Part shown: piece after piece, positions 50,863-59,596 of the stretch
How positions within the stretch are numbered: position 1 is the stretch's first letter
How the letters are laid out: each line of letters begins with the position of its first letter
From: Comamonas thiooxydans
GTDB taxonomy: Bacteria; Pseudomonadota; Gammaproteobacteria; Burkholderiales; Burkholderiaceae_C
Length of the DNA: 64,000 nt
Reading direction: 5' to 3'
NCBI RefSeq assembly: GCF_000964545.1
Contig: NZ_BBVD01000004.1
Coordinates: forward strand, 434,001 to 498,000
Made by a program: the position numbers and the translations under genes
The notes under the pieces: model-generated
What the model saw: the letters and a program-made list of their open reading frames with translations, nothing else
Told to the model about the DNA's origin: nothing
Databases searched by the model: none

Positions 50863-50914
50863 TGCATGGCAATGGCACACTCCACGCCTTGTGCTGTTCA
50901 TGCCCATCGCCACC

Positions 50915-51325
50915 ATGCTTACCGGATTGAATCACCTCACGCTTGCCGTCACGCACCTGCAGCGCAGCGTGGACTTCTACGTGCGCGTGCTGGGGTTTCG
51001 TCTACGCGCGCAGTGGGATACGGGTGCCTATCTGGGGCTCGGCGATCTGTGGCTGTGCCTGTCGTCAGACGAACAGCGAAGTCAGGTCCGCACCTCTGGC
51101 TACACCCACTACGCATTCACCATTGCTCAGCAGGACTTCGCGCACTTTGCGGAGCATGCCAGGTCATGCGGGGCCCGGGAGTGGAAGAGCAACCACAGCG
51201 AAGGCGATTCCTTCTACTTTCTGGACCCGGACGGCCACCAGCTCGAAGCCCATGTCGGTTCGCTGGAAAGCCGCCTGGCGCAATGCCGCTTGCGGCCTTA
51301 TGCGGACATGCGGTTTTTCGACTGA
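50915..51325 (+). CDS. fosA: FosA-type fosfomycin glutathione transferase
   Basis: 136 residues from ATG 50915 (MLTGLNHLTLAV). VOC/glyoxalase fold with metal ligands His7, His65 and Glu111, matching FosA numbering (7, 64, 110), and the phrases YTHYAF, REWKSNHSEGDSFYFLDPDG and EAHVG. It would open the epoxide ring of fosfomycin with glutathione, using Mn and K ions. Upstream in-frame codons to 50744 overlap the SDR gene. An intrinsic chromosomal copy is likely, as it shows no mobile-element context. Confidence 0.9.
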   Translation: MLTGLNHLTLAVTHLQRSVDFYVRVLGFRLRAQWDTGAYLGLGDLWLCLSSDEQRSQVRTSGYTHYAFTIAQQDFAHFAEHARSCGAREWKSNHSEGDSFYFLDPDGHQLEAHVGSLESRLAQCRLRPYADMRFFD

Positions 51326-51445
51326 GCCAACGAGCAGGCAACGGAGGCAATACTCAGGCAAAAACAGGTGCAAGAGCCTGTTTGACACAGCAGCTCCAAG
51401 TAGCGCTGCCAGTCGATACCGGGGTGCACGCCTTGCTACGTCACA

Positions 51446-51937
51446 CTAGGCGGCCAGCCGCTCCTCTTCCATCACCACCACATTGCCCACCGTCGCGCCA
51501 TAGTGCGTTGCCACGCGCTTGCGCTGCTTGAGCACGGCCCTGTCCTTGCTAACCAGCAAGGCCTTGTGCTGGCTGGCCAGATCGAGGAAATGCTGGTCGT
51601 CGGGATCGGTGCAGGTGAAGCGAATCTTGGGTGCGGCGGACACATATTCGACGGCTGCATCAAAAGCGGCCATCACGCCTTCGGGCGTCTTGCCGTAGTA
51701 GCTGACGCGCGGCGCAATCTGGCTGTAGTGCAGCACGCGACCCAGCTCGATGCGCTGGGCCTCGTCGGCAATCCAGCGCACCTCGCCACGGGCAACCAGC
51801 TCGCGGATGGCAGGAATATCCGGATCGTCAAAAATCAGCATGTCCAGCACCACATTGGTGTCCAGAATCATGGGACGCGGCAAAGGGCCGTCGTAGCCGG
51901 CGTTGCAGGCCGGCCAGCGCAGGGGAGCGATCTTCAT
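51446..51937 (-). CDS. PIN-domain protein, putative toxin-antitoxin toxin family
   Basis: 163 residues from ATG 51937, whose first bases overlap the stop of the methyltransferase gene (ATGA). The PIN core is MILDTNVVLDMLIFDDPD, WIADEAQRIELGRVL and FTCTDPDDQHFLDLA, with the acidic residues (Asp, Glu, Asp, Asp) of a metal-dependent RNase. No antitoxin gene is next to it; its partner by coupling is an RNA methyltransferase. The longer frame to 52054 lies within that gene. Confidence 0.8.
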   Translation of the reverse strand: MKIAPLRWPACNAGYDGPLPRPMILDTNVVLDMLIFDDPDIPAIRELVARGEVRWIADEAQRIELGRVLHYSQIAPRVSYYGKTPEGVMAAFDAAVEYVSAAPKIRFTCTDPDDQHFLDLASQHKALLVSKDRAVLKQRKRVATHYGATVGNVVVMEEERLAA

Positions 51938-53232
51938 TGAGGCCGGCCTTCCGGCTTGCCGCTCTGAGCAGCATCGTCTGCGGGCTTGCGTGGCTTGACC
52001 GCGCCCTTGACCATGTCGAAGCGGAACAGACGGCACTCGATAGGGCCGTTCCACATGGGCGTGCGGCGCGACTCCTTGAGGCGCATCTTGCTGGGCAGCT
52101 TGAGGTCGGGCGTCAGCATCCAGGCACTCCAGCCGCTGTAGTTCTTCTTCCAGTGGCTGGCCAGCTGGTTGAAGAATTCGCCGCCGTCCTCGGTCTGCGC
52201 GGTTTCACGGCCTGCGCGCTCGACCTGGCCCATGCGCTCGGCCGCATTGCGGCCTGCGCTGCCGGCAGCCGCGATACGCTCGCCATAGGGCGGGTTCAGC
52301 AGCATCATGCCGGGCTGCTCGCTGGGCGGCATGCGCTGCAAGGCATCGCCGCCGCGCAGGCTGACGGTATCGGACACACCCGCGCGCTCGGCATTGCGCT
52401 GGGCAAAGTCCACCATGCGGAAGGCGATGTCAGAGCCGTAAATGCCCACCGGCGATTCGGGTAGGATCTGGCTCTCTGCCTCATCCAGCATGGCTTCCCA
52501 GACATGACGCTGAAAGGGCACGAGCTTCTCGAACGCAAAGCGACGCAGAATGCCGGCTGGAATCTTGCGCGCGATCTGCGCGGCCTCGATCACCAGGGTA
52601 CCGCTGCCGCAGCAGGGGTCGTACAGCGGCTGGGGATTGTCGCCATGCGGGTTCCAGCCCGAGGCAGCAATCATGGCCGCAGCCAGGGTTTCCTTGAGCG
52701 GGGCATCGCCCTTGTCTTCGCGCCAGCCGCGCTTGAACAGCGCCTCGCCCGAGGTGTCGATATAGATGGTGGCGCCGTCGGTCGTCAGGTGCAGGTGCAC
52801 GCGCACATCGGGGTGATGGGTCTCGACGCTGGGGCGCACGCCGTTGCGCTTGGCGCGAAAACGGTCGGCGATCGCATCCTTGACCTTGAGCGCCGCGAAG
52901 TTCAGGCTGGTCAGCGGGCTGTGCTGGGCCGTGACTTCGATCTTGAAGGTTTCCTTGGGCGTGAACCAGATCTCCCAGGCCACCTCGCTGGCGGCGCGGT
53001 ACAGATCGTTCTCGCTGCGGTACATGGTGTGCGACAGCTCGATCAGCACGCGCTGGGCCAGACGGCTGTGCAGATTGAGCAGCATGGCATCGCGCCACAT
53101 GCCGCGCAGCATGACGCCACCCCGGCCCACGAGCAGATCCTGCCCGCAGGCGCCGGTGATGGCGTGGACCTCGTCGGCCAGAAAGCCCTCGACGCCGGCG
53201 GCGCAGGGCAGAAACAAATGCAGTTGGTTCAT
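51934..53232 (-). CDS. THUMP-domain RNA (guanine) methyltransferase, RlmL N-terminal type
   Basis: 432 residues from ATG 53232. An N-terminal THUMP domain (about 45-150) is followed by a Rossmann methyltransferase with the SAM motif LYDPCCGSGTLVIEAAQIA and the catalytic NPPYGE. This is the layout of RlmL/YcbY N-terminal or YpsC enzymes that make m2G in 23S rRNA. It shares a four-base overlap with the PIN gene downstream. Confidence 0.9.
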   Translation of the reverse strand: MNQLHLFLPCAAGVEGFLADEVHAITGACGQDLLVGRGGVMLRGMWRDAMLLNLHSRLAQRVLIELSHTMYRSENDLYRAASEVAWEIWFTPKETFKIEVTAQHSPLTSLNFAALKVKDAIADRFRAKRNGVRPSVETHHPDVRVHLHLTTDGATIYIDTSGEALFKRGWREDKGDAPLKETLAAAMIAASGWNPHGDNPQPLYDPCCGSGTLVIEAAQIARKIPAGILRRFAFEKLVPFQRHVWEAMLDEAESQILPESPVGIYGSDIAFRMVDFAQRNAERAGVSDTVSLRGGDALQRMPPSEQPGMMLLNPPYGERIAAAGSAGRNAAERMGQVERAGRETAQTEDGGEFFNQLASHWKKNYSGWSAWMLTPDLKLPSKMRLKESRRTPMWNGPIECRLFRFDMVKGAVKPRKPADDAAQSGKPEGRPQ

Positions 53233-53411
53233 AGAAATCAGTGCGCGCCAGCAACGGCGCAGACGCCGGACGCTCACGGGAGCCTGTTGTGCGCTTTACA
53301 GGGCATAAGCATACGCGCTAGGCCTTTTCCGGTGCCCGCGCACGACAAGCGTTGCTCTACAGATGCATGCCGGGCACCAGGCATGATGCCAGGCCAAGGA
53401 GCAATGACGAC

Positions 53412-53750
53412 ATGGAAGAAATCAGCTGGAACGACTTTATGAAGGTGGAGCTGCGCGTGGGCCGCGTGCTGCAGGCCGAGGTATTTGCCGAGGCCCGCAA
53501 GCCCGCCTACAAGCTGCTGGTGGACCTGGGTCCCGAGCTGGGCCAGCGCAAGTCCAGCGCGCAGATCACCGAGCATTACCAACCCGAGGAGCTGATAGGA
53601 CGGCTGGTGGTGGCCGTGATCAACTTTCCGAAGAAGCAGATTGGGCCCTTGATGAGCGAATGTCTTGTGACCGGTTTTCACGATGCCACGGGAGCCGTGG
53701 CCCTGTGCGTGCCCGACAAGGAGGTGCCGCTGGGCACGCGCCTGCTGTAA
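53412..53750 (+). CDS. csaA: CsaA-type tRNA-binding-domain chaperone
   Basis: 112 residues from ATG 53412. It consists of a single tRNA-binding OB fold (FMKVELRVGRVLQAEVFAEAR, VVAVINFPKKQIGPLMSECL, PDKEVPLGTRLL), the CsaA pattern. CsaA is a dimeric chaperone-like protein that assists export in bacteria without SecB, or binds tRNA. It is followed by the DUF711 gene on the same strand. Confidence 0.88.
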   Translation: MEEISWNDFMKVELRVGRVLQAEVFAEARKPAYKLLVDLGPELGQRKSSAQITEHYQPEELIGRLVVAVINFPKKQIGPLMSECLVTGFHDATGAVALCVPDKEVPLGTRLL

Positions 53751-53807
53751 TCGGCGTGTTCAGAGGCAAAATGGCCGCCAGCCATTCTCCCGCCTACGGA
53801 TACTGCT

Positions 53808-55040
53808 ATGAATATCAGCTTCAACCCGCTGGTGCGCGTGCGCACCGTCACCGCCTTTGTCAACCTGAGCGCCGATGAGGCACAGTGGCAGGCCGACCTG
53901 ACCCAGGCCAAGCAGCAATGCGATGCCGTGGCCGATGCCATCGAGGCCCGGGGCTATCAGGTGCAGTCCATCCGCATCGTGAGCAACCCGTTTGGCGAAT
54001 ATCTGGATGTCTCCAGCGCAGACAGCGCCCAAGCCGGCCTGCAGCGCATTGCCGAAACGCTCAAGGCCATCAACACCGGCAAACGCCGCATCCGCTTTGC
54101 CGTGGGCGAGGCGCGCAATGCGCAGGAAGTGGCCCTGCTGCCGCAGCTGATTGCCGCCTATGGCGACCTGTGCAACGCCTGCGTAAACATCGATCTGGAT
54201 GAACATGGCTTTCTGCAGACCGGCTTGCTGGCCCATAGCGTGCAGGCGATTCAGCAAATCGCGCGCACCACGCCGCGCGGCGAAGGCAACTTCAACTTCA
54301 CGGTCAACTTCAACTGCGCGCCCGGCATTCCCTATTTCCCGGCCAGCTACCACCGCGGCCAGCACCACGGCGCCCTGGTGCTGGGCCTGGAAACGCCAGA
54401 CCTCATGGTGGCTGAACTGCAGGAGCTGCAGCAGCAGCGCCTGCAGCTCGATCACGCGGCGTGGTTCAGGCTCGCATTCGAGCGCCTGAGCCAGACCCTG
54501 AACGAGCATGCCACTGCCATCCAGCGCTGCGCCGACGGCGTGAAACTGGCCGAGGGCTGGCATATCGCGGGCATGGACACCTCGGCCGCGCCGTCCAAGT
54601 CCTGCGCCTCCATGGTCGATGTCTACCAACTGCTGGGCGTGCCCTGTTTCGGCGCCAGCGGCACGGTGGAGGCGTCGGCCCTGCTGACCCGCGTCTTCAA
54701 ATCGGTCAACGGCGTGACACAGATCGGCTTCAGTGGCCTGATGCTGGCCGTGACCGAGGACCAAGGCCTGGCCCAGGCCAGTCTGAATGACGAATTCGAT
54801 ATCCGCGCCCTGCTGACCTACAGCAGCGTCTGCGGCATCGGCCTCGATACCGTGCCGGTGCCGGGCGACAGCAGCGCCGAGCAGATCGCCGCCGTCATGC
54901 GCGATACGGGCACCATGGCTTTTCGCCTCAACAAGCCGCTGACGGTGCGGCTATTCCCCGTGCCGGGGCTCAAAGCGGGCGACACAACTGCGTTCGAGAG
55001 CGCGGATCTGTGCAACTGCGCCGTGCTGGCTCTGCCTTGA
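53808..55040 (+). CDS. DUF711 / PFL-like (UPF0210) family protein
   Basis: 410 residues matching the DUF711/UPF0210 family of glycyl-radical-like fold proteins: VGEARNAQEVALLPQLIAAYG, NFTVNFNCAPGIPYFPASYH, KLAEGWHIAGMDTSAAPS, and KPLTVRLFPVPGLKAGDTT. The function of this family is unknown; a glycyl radical loop is not evident. It lies 57 bp after csaA, perhaps in the same transcript. Confidence 0.85.
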   Translation: MNISFNPLVRVRTVTAFVNLSADEAQWQADLTQAKQQCDAVADAIEARGYQVQSIRIVSNPFGEYLDVSSADSAQAGLQRIAETLKAINTGKRRIRFAVGEARNAQEVALLPQLIAAYGDLCNACVNIDLDEHGFLQTGLLAHSVQAIQQIARTTPRGEGNFNFTVNFNCAPGIPYFPASYHRGQHHGALVLGLETPDLMVAELQELQQQRLQLDHAAWFRLAFERLSQTLNEHATAIQRCADGVKLAEGWHIAGMDTSAAPSKSCASMVDVYQLLGVPCFGASGTVEASALLTRVFKSVNGVTQIGFSGLMLAVTEDQGLAQASLNDEFDIRALLTYSSVCGIGLDTVPVPGDSSAEQIAAVMRDTGTMAFRLNKPLTVRLFPVPGLKAGDTTAFESADLCNCAVLALP

Positions 55041-55072
55041 ACATCTAACAAGCGGGCTGCTGCGCTTGGCCG

Positions 55073-55100
55073 TCAAGCGCCGGCAGCTATTGCTTTTGAT
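55073..55100 (-). repeat. Dispersed repeat family B variant
   Basis: TCAAGCGCCGGCAGCTATTG and a following CTTTTGATA carry the family B blocks after the DUF711 gene. Confidence 0.45.
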
Positions 55101-55173
55101 ATTCCCCTACCCCGGTTCTGTTTGACCTGCCCCCATGGTGGCCGCCGGGGTGCCCCCGGTAAAATTGGCCCTT

Positions 55174-56094
55174 ATGGCAAAAATAATCGTTCTGGCACTG
55201 GTGCTGCTTTTCTTTGGCTGCGGGCTGTACATGCATCTGCGCGGCAAGGTGCGCCACAAGGTGGTCAAGCAATTGTTTGACCACTCCACGTTCACGGCGC
55301 CGTTCAACGTCTTCATGCTGATGTTCAGCAAGGTGCCGCGCACGCCCTATCTGCCCACCAGCACCTTCCCCGAGCTTGCGCCGCTGCAGGCCAACTGGCG
55401 CGAGATCCGCGAGGAAGCCGTCAATCTGCAAAAGAACATGCAGATCAAGGCCGCCGCCAACAACGACGACGCAGGCTTCAACTCCTTCTTCAAGACCGGC
55501 TGGAAGCGCTTCTACCTCAAGTGGTACGGCGATGCCCACCCTTCGGCCATGGAGCTGTGCCCCAAGACCACGGCCCTGGTGAAATCGATTCCCAGCGTCA
55601 AGGCCGCCATGTTTGCCGAGCTGCCGCCCGGCGCCAAGCTCAATCTGCACCGCGACCCCTATGCAGGCTCGCTGCGCTATCACCTGGCCGTGCTGGCCCC
55701 CAACGACGACCGCTGCATGATCGAGGTCGACGGCCAGCCCTATAGCTGGCGTGAAGGCGAAGGCGTGATCTTCGACGAGACCTTTATGCACTGGGCCGAG
55801 AACCGCTCGGAAGGCAACCGCATCGTGCTGTTCTGCGATGTGGAGCGCCCCATGACCAATGGCTTTGCCCAGTGGCTCAATCACTGGCTGGGCAAGAACG
55901 TGGTGGCCGCCGCCAGCTCGCCCAACAACGAGGGCGATCCGCGCGGCATGATCAGCAAGCTGTTCAAGATCTCGTTCTATGCGGGCAAGTACCGCCGCGC
56001 CTTCCGCGACTGGAATCCGACCTTCTACAAGATCCTCAAGTTCGGCCTGATGATTGGCGTGCTGGTCTGGTTTATCTGGTGGTTGGTTTCTTGA
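55174..56094 (+). CDS. LpxO-like aspartyl/asparaginyl beta-hydroxylase family enzyme
   Basis: 306 residues from ATG 55174. A membrane helix at each end (about 2-20 and 285-303) flanks a 2-oxoglutarate dioxygenase domain with the iron site LNLHRDPYAG (His159, Asp161), the distal His206 (FDETFMHWAE) and Arg216. This matches LpxO, which hydroxylates the secondary acyl chain of lipid A, though other lipid targets are possible. A family A repeat follows its stop. Confidence 0.85.
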   Translation: MAKIIVLALVLLFFGCGLYMHLRGKVRHKVVKQLFDHSTFTAPFNVFMLMFSKVPRTPYLPTSTFPELAPLQANWREIREEAVNLQKNMQIKAAANNDDAGFNSFFKTGWKRFYLKWYGDAHPSAMELCPKTTALVKSIPSVKAAMFAELPPGAKLNLHRDPYAGSLRYHLAVLAPNDDRCMIEVDGQPYSWREGEGVIFDETFMHWAENRSEGNRIVLFCDVERPMTNGFAQWLNHWLGKNVVAAASSPNNEGDPRGMISKLFKISFYAGKYRRAFRDWNPTFYKILKFGLMIGVLVWFIWWLVS

Positions 56095-56095
56095 T

Positions 56096-56193
56096 AACCC
56101 CCTGAGGCGCTACGCGCCTTCCCCTGGCCGGGCGCCCCCAAGGGGGACGGCAGCATCGCCGCAAGGGCGGCTCTTGCTCGCTGCCCCTTGCTT
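56096..56193 (+). repeat. Stop-codon-linked dispersed repeat, family A (copy A5)
   Basis: Starts two bases after the TGA of the LpxO-like gene: CCCCCTGAGGCGCTACGCG, then CCTTCCCCTGG, and ends with CTTGCTCGCTGCCCCTTGC. Its orientation relative to the gene equals that of the other copies, although the gene lies on the opposite strand. Confidence 0.85.
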
Positions 56194-56230
56194 GAGGAAT
56201 GCCTTATCAAGGCTCCCGCCCTAAATACAG

Positions 56231-56272
56231 AACAAGAAAGCCGCTGTGTGATGCATCAGCGGCTTTCTTGTT
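56231..56272 (-). terminator. Intrinsic terminator after rpoN
   Basis: Sixteen-base perfect arms, AACAAGAAAGCCGCTG and CAGCGGCTTTCTTGTT, around a ten-base loop, 11 bp past the rpoN stop. It faces convergent genes and can terminate both. Confidence 0.88.
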
Positions 56273-56283
56273 TCTGCGGTGCC

Positions 56284-57885
56284 CTACAGCGCCTTGCGCA
56301 GCGTGGTCGTCGGTATCTTGAGCTGCTCGCGGTATTTGGCGACGGTGCGGCGCGCGCACTCGATGCCCTGCTCTTTGAGCATATCGGCCAGCTTGGCGTC
56401 CGACAGCGGCTTCTTGGCATCTTCGGCATCGACAAACTGCTTGATCAGCGCACGCACGGCCGTGCTGGAAGCACTGCCGCCGGTTTCCGTGCCCAGGCCC
56501 GAGCCGAAGAAATACTTGAGCTCGAAGGTGCCCTGGGGCGTGGCCATGTACTTGGCCGTGGTCACGCGGCTGATGGTGGACTCGTGCAGACCCAGGGTGT
56601 CGGCGATATCGCGCAGCACCAGCGGGCGCATGGCCAGTTCGCCATGCACAAAGAAGTTCTTCTGCCGCTCCACAATGGCTTCGGAGACCCGCAAGATGGT
56701 GTCGAAACGCTGCTGGATGTTCTTGATGAACCAGCGCGCCTCCTGCAACTGCTGCTGCAGCGCCGCATGGCCGTCGCTGTTCTTGTGGCGGCGCAGCACG
56801 CTGGCATAGATGTCGTGCACGCGCAGACGCGGCATGACCTCGGGGTTGAGCTGCACGGAGAAGTCCACCCGGCCCGAGCCGGACCGCAGCGGGCGCACGA
56901 TGACATCGGGCACCACGATATGGCGTTCCACGTCGACAAAGCGGCGCCCCGGACGCGGCTCCAGCCTGGCGATCAGGGCCATGGCCTCGCGCAGCTGTTC
57001 CTCTCGCGCGCCGCACAGGCTGGTGAGCTTGCGCAGATCGCGCCGCGCCAGCAGGTCCATGGGCTGCGCGCAGATGGCCTGCGCCAGCAGCAGCCGGTTC
57101 ATATGCGCCTCGGTCGTGCCCTCGTCCTCGGCGGTGCGGATCAGGTCGCGCAGCTGCAGCTGCAGGCACTCGGCCAGATCACGCGCTCCCACGCCCACGG
57201 GCTCCAGGCTTTGAAGCAGCTTCAGAGCAATGACAAAGTGCTGCTCCAGTTCCTCGCGTTCTTCCAGGTCGTCGCCGGCCAGGCTCTGCGCCAGCTCCTG
57301 CAGGGAATCCTCGATATAGCCGTCGTCGCTGAGCGACTCGATGAGAAAGCGCAGCGCCGCCATGTCCGCCGCGCCCAGATGCAGGCTCAGCGCCTGACGA
57401 TGGAGAAAGTCGGTCAGGCTCTGGTGCTCGCGCGCCAGATCGATGGCATCGGTTTCGTCATCGCCATCGCGGTTGCGCGTGGAGCTGCTGGCCGAGGGCG
57501 TATCCCACTCGCTGCTGGATTCGCCACCCCATTCCCCGTCCTGGCCGTCCAGGCCCTCGGCCTCCCAGTTCAGCGTTTCAGGGGTTTCGGGGTTTGATGC
57601 CTCCGCTACCGTTTCAGTAGCTTGTTGCGCTTGCGATGCATCTCTTTCAGCATGAATACCATCTGAAGTACTGTATTCACTGGCGCTATTAGCTACATCT
57701 ACAGGAGCATCTCCCGCAGTTTCGGCCTCATCGCCCGCACGTTCCAGAAAAGGGTTGTCGACCAGCATCTGCTCGACTTCCTGCGCCAGCTCCAGGGTGG
57801 AAAGCTGCAGCAGCTGAATGGATTGCTGCAGCTGCGGCGTAAGCGATAAATGCTGCGAAACGCGTAGCGAGAGACCTGGCTTCAT
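56284..57885 (-). CDS. rpoN: RNA polymerase sigma-54 factor RpoN
   Basis: 533 residues from ATG 57885 (MKPGLSLRVSQHLSLTPQ), the conserved RpoN N-terminus. Region I is Gln/Leu-rich, the linker (about 60-125) is acidic and low complexity, and the C-terminus has the HTH (LGLHESTISRVTTAKYM) and the RpoN box ARRTVAKYRE before KIPTTTLRKAL. It is the sigma factor for the two -24/-12 promoters of the urt and ure operons in this window. It lies downstream of lptB and lptA, the normal betaproteobacterial order. Confidence 0.97.
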   Translation of the reverse strand: MKPGLSLRVSQHLSLTPQLQQSIQLLQLSTLELAQEVEQMLVDNPFLERAGDEAETAGDAPVDVANSASEYSTSDGIHAERDASQAQQATETVAEASNPETPETLNWEAEGLDGQDGEWGGESSSEWDTPSASSSTRNRDGDDETDAIDLAREHQSLTDFLHRQALSLHLGAADMAALRFLIESLSDDGYIEDSLQELAQSLAGDDLEEREELEQHFVIALKLLQSLEPVGVGARDLAECLQLQLRDLIRTAEDEGTTEAHMNRLLLAQAICAQPMDLLARRDLRKLTSLCGAREEQLREAMALIARLEPRPGRRFVDVERHIVVPDVIVRPLRSGSGRVDFSVQLNPEVMPRLRVHDIYASVLRRHKNSDGHAALQQQLQEARWFIKNIQQRFDTILRVSEAIVERQKNFFVHGELAMRPLVLRDIADTLGLHESTISRVTTAKYMATPQGTFELKYFFGSGLGTETGGSASSTAVRALIKQFVDAEDAKKPLSDAKLADMLKEQGIECARRTVAKYREQLKIPTTTLRKAL

Positions 57886-57976
57886 CGAGGCGCGGCCCCC
57901 AGACAATCATTGCAAACGCGCGCAGTGCTACGGGTTTGCCGCCGGGCCACCTCAAGGCAAACCTCGGCGCAGCCGG

Positions 57977-58029
57977 TCAGGGCCCCTTCTGGGGGCAGCG
58001 ACCGCACAAAGTGAGGGAGCGTGGGGGTC
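57977..58029 (-). repeat. Stop-codon-linked dispersed repeat, family A-related (copy A7)
   Basis: Starts one base after the lptB stop with ACCCCCACGCTCCCTCAC and goes on with GCGGTCGCTGCCCCC. Its blocks differ more from the other copies, so it may be a sister subfamily with the same placement. Confidence 0.5.
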
Positions 58030-58030
58030 A

Positions 58031-58813
58031 TCACATCCTGAAATGTTCGCCCAGATAGACGCGGCGCACATCGGCGTTCTCCACGATCTCCTCGGGCGTG
58101 CCTTCGGCCAGCACATGGCCGTCGCTGATGATGAAGGCGTGGTCGCAGATGCCCAGCGTCTCGCGCACGTTGTGGTCGGTGATCAGCACGCCGATGCCGC
58201 GCTCCTTGAGGAAGCCGATGATGCGCTGGATCTCGATCACCGCGATCGGGTCGATGCCGGCAAAAGGCTCGTCAAGCAAAATGAAGCGCGGTTGCGTGGC
58301 CAGGGCGCGGGCAATTTCCACGCGACGGCGCTCACCGCCTGACAGCGCCAGCGCCGGCGACTGGCGCAGATGCTCGACGCGCAGCTCCTGCAGCAGGCCC
58401 GTGAGGCGCTTTTCGATCTCGTCGCGCGTCAGCGCCTTGCCCTGCTCGTCCTTTTGCAGCTCCAGCACGGCGCGCACATTGTCTTCCACGCTGAGCTTGC
58501 GAAAGATGGAGGCTTCCTGGGGCAGATAGGACAGGCCCAGGCGCGAACGCTGGTGAATCGGCATGCCGCCCACCGGCTGGCCGTCGATGAAGATCTCGCC
58601 GCCGTCGCTGCGCACCAGGCCCACGATCATGTAGAACGATGTGGTCTTGCCCGCTCCATTAGGGCCGAGCAGACCGACGACCTCGCCTTTTTGCACGGAC
58701 AGGGACACATCCTTGACCACCTTGCGGCTGCCGTAGGACCTGGCCAGATGTTTGGCCTCCAGGCGGCTGTCGGACTCGCCGCTGCGGCTGCTGGAGAAAG
58801 TCGGCTCGCTCAT
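58031..58813 (-). CDS. lptB: Lipopolysaccharide export ATPase LptB
   Basis: 260 residues with Walker A GPNGAGKT, signature ALSGGERRRVEIARAL and Walker B FILLDEPFAGIDPIAV, plus the LptB-specific HQRSRLGLSYLPQEASIFRK. It powers the LptFGC complex that moves LPS out of the inner membrane. The ATG overlaps the lptA stop by four bases. A 20-residue N-terminal extension precedes the ABC core. Confidence 0.96.
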   Translation of the reverse strand: MSEPTFSSSRSGESDSRLEAKHLARSYGSRKVVKDVSLSVQKGEVVGLLGPNGAGKTTSFYMIVGLVRSDGGEIFIDGQPVGGMPIHQRSRLGLSYLPQEASIFRKLSVEDNVRAVLELQKDEQGKALTRDEIEKRLTGLLQELRVEHLRQSPALALSGGERRRVEIARALATQPRFILLDEPFAGIDPIAVIEIQRIIGFLKERGIGVLITDHNVRETLGICDHAFIISDGHVLAEGTPEEIVENADVRRVYLGEHFRM

Positions 58814-59466
58814 TTCTTCTCGTCGGCTTTCTCGCCGCCCAGCGTCATGCTCTGGCGCAGCTGCGTGGCAGGTGTTGCAGGCTTGGGCTGTGCCCCCGGC
58901 GTTCCGTCCTTGGGCGCCATGATGGCGCGCACACGGCCGCCCTGTCCCACGGAGGAGCTCGGCAGGCCGCCGCTGGTCTTCTGGCCATCGACGGTATAGA
59001 CGTCGGTGATGTTGTTGTAGACGATGATGGAGCCCGTGACCTGATCGCTGAGCTGACCGCCACGGTAGCGGCGCATCTCGCCACGACGGATGAACTTGAC
59101 GATATCGGCCTTGCCGTCGTACTCGATGACTTCGCCTTCGCCCTCGATGAACTCCTCGGGCTGACCGGCCACGGTATCGCGCTTCTGGCGGAAGAACGCT
59201 CGCTTGCCGGCCTCGGCCTTGATCACACCGTACTGATAGCCCTCGGCGTCCTGCCGCACATCGAGCTGAGCACCGCGCAGCACGATGGAGCCCTTGGTCA
59301 TCACCACATTGCCAGTAAAGACACTGGTCTGCTGCAGCTCGTCATGACGCAACGCATCCGCCTCGATATTCATGGGCTTGGCGCTGTCGGCTTTTTCGGC
59401 ATGGACAATGCCGGTCGCTGCTGCCAGGGCGCAGGCCAGCGCAAGAGGTAGGAGTGTTTTTTTCAT
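58810..59466 (-). CDS. lptA: Lipopolysaccharide transport periplasmic protein LptA
   Basis: 218 residues from ATG 59466 (MKKTLLPLALACALA), with a signal peptide cleaved after IVHA. The OstA-like beta-jellyroll core is IEADALRHDELQQTSVFTGN, LDVRQDAEGYQYGVIKAEAG, ITDVYTVDG and RVRAIMAPK. It bridges LPS from the inner to the outer membrane. Upstream in-frame ATGs (59478 and beyond) would spoil the signal peptide. The gene order lptA-lptB-rpoN is conserved in betaproteobacteria. Confidence 0.93.
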   Translation of the reverse strand: MKKTLLPLALACALAAATGIVHAEKADSAKPMNIEADALRHDELQQTSVFTGNVVMTKGSIVLRGAQLDVRQDAEGYQYGVIKAEAGKRAFFRQKRDTVAGQPEEFIEGEGEVIEYDGKADIVKFIRRGEMRRYRGGQLSDQVTGSIIVYNNITDVYTVDGQKTSGGLPSSSVGQGGRVRAIMAPKDGTPGAQPKPATPATQLRQSMTLGGEKADEKK

Positions 59467-59536
59467 GGAAGGCACGTTTCTTGCATCCATTGTAGTCATT
59501 CCCTTTTTGCAACTTGCGTAAAAAACACCCACAAAA

Positions 59537-59558
59537 AAGCCCGCACGGCGGCGGGCTT
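59537..59558 (-). terminator. Intrinsic terminator of dsbA
   Basis: Arms AAGCCCGC and GCGGGCTT with a six-base loop; on the minus strand a TTTTTTGT run follows. Located 39 bp past the dsbA stop. Confidence 0.85.
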
Positions 59559-59596
59559 GTTGGGCGTCAAACGTCACTGGCGTCTGCTGCCTGATC

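Noticed and set aside
51446..51937. Toxin-antitoxin module at the PIN gene
   Set aside because: No small antitoxin gene on either side; the neighbour is an RNA methyltransferase.
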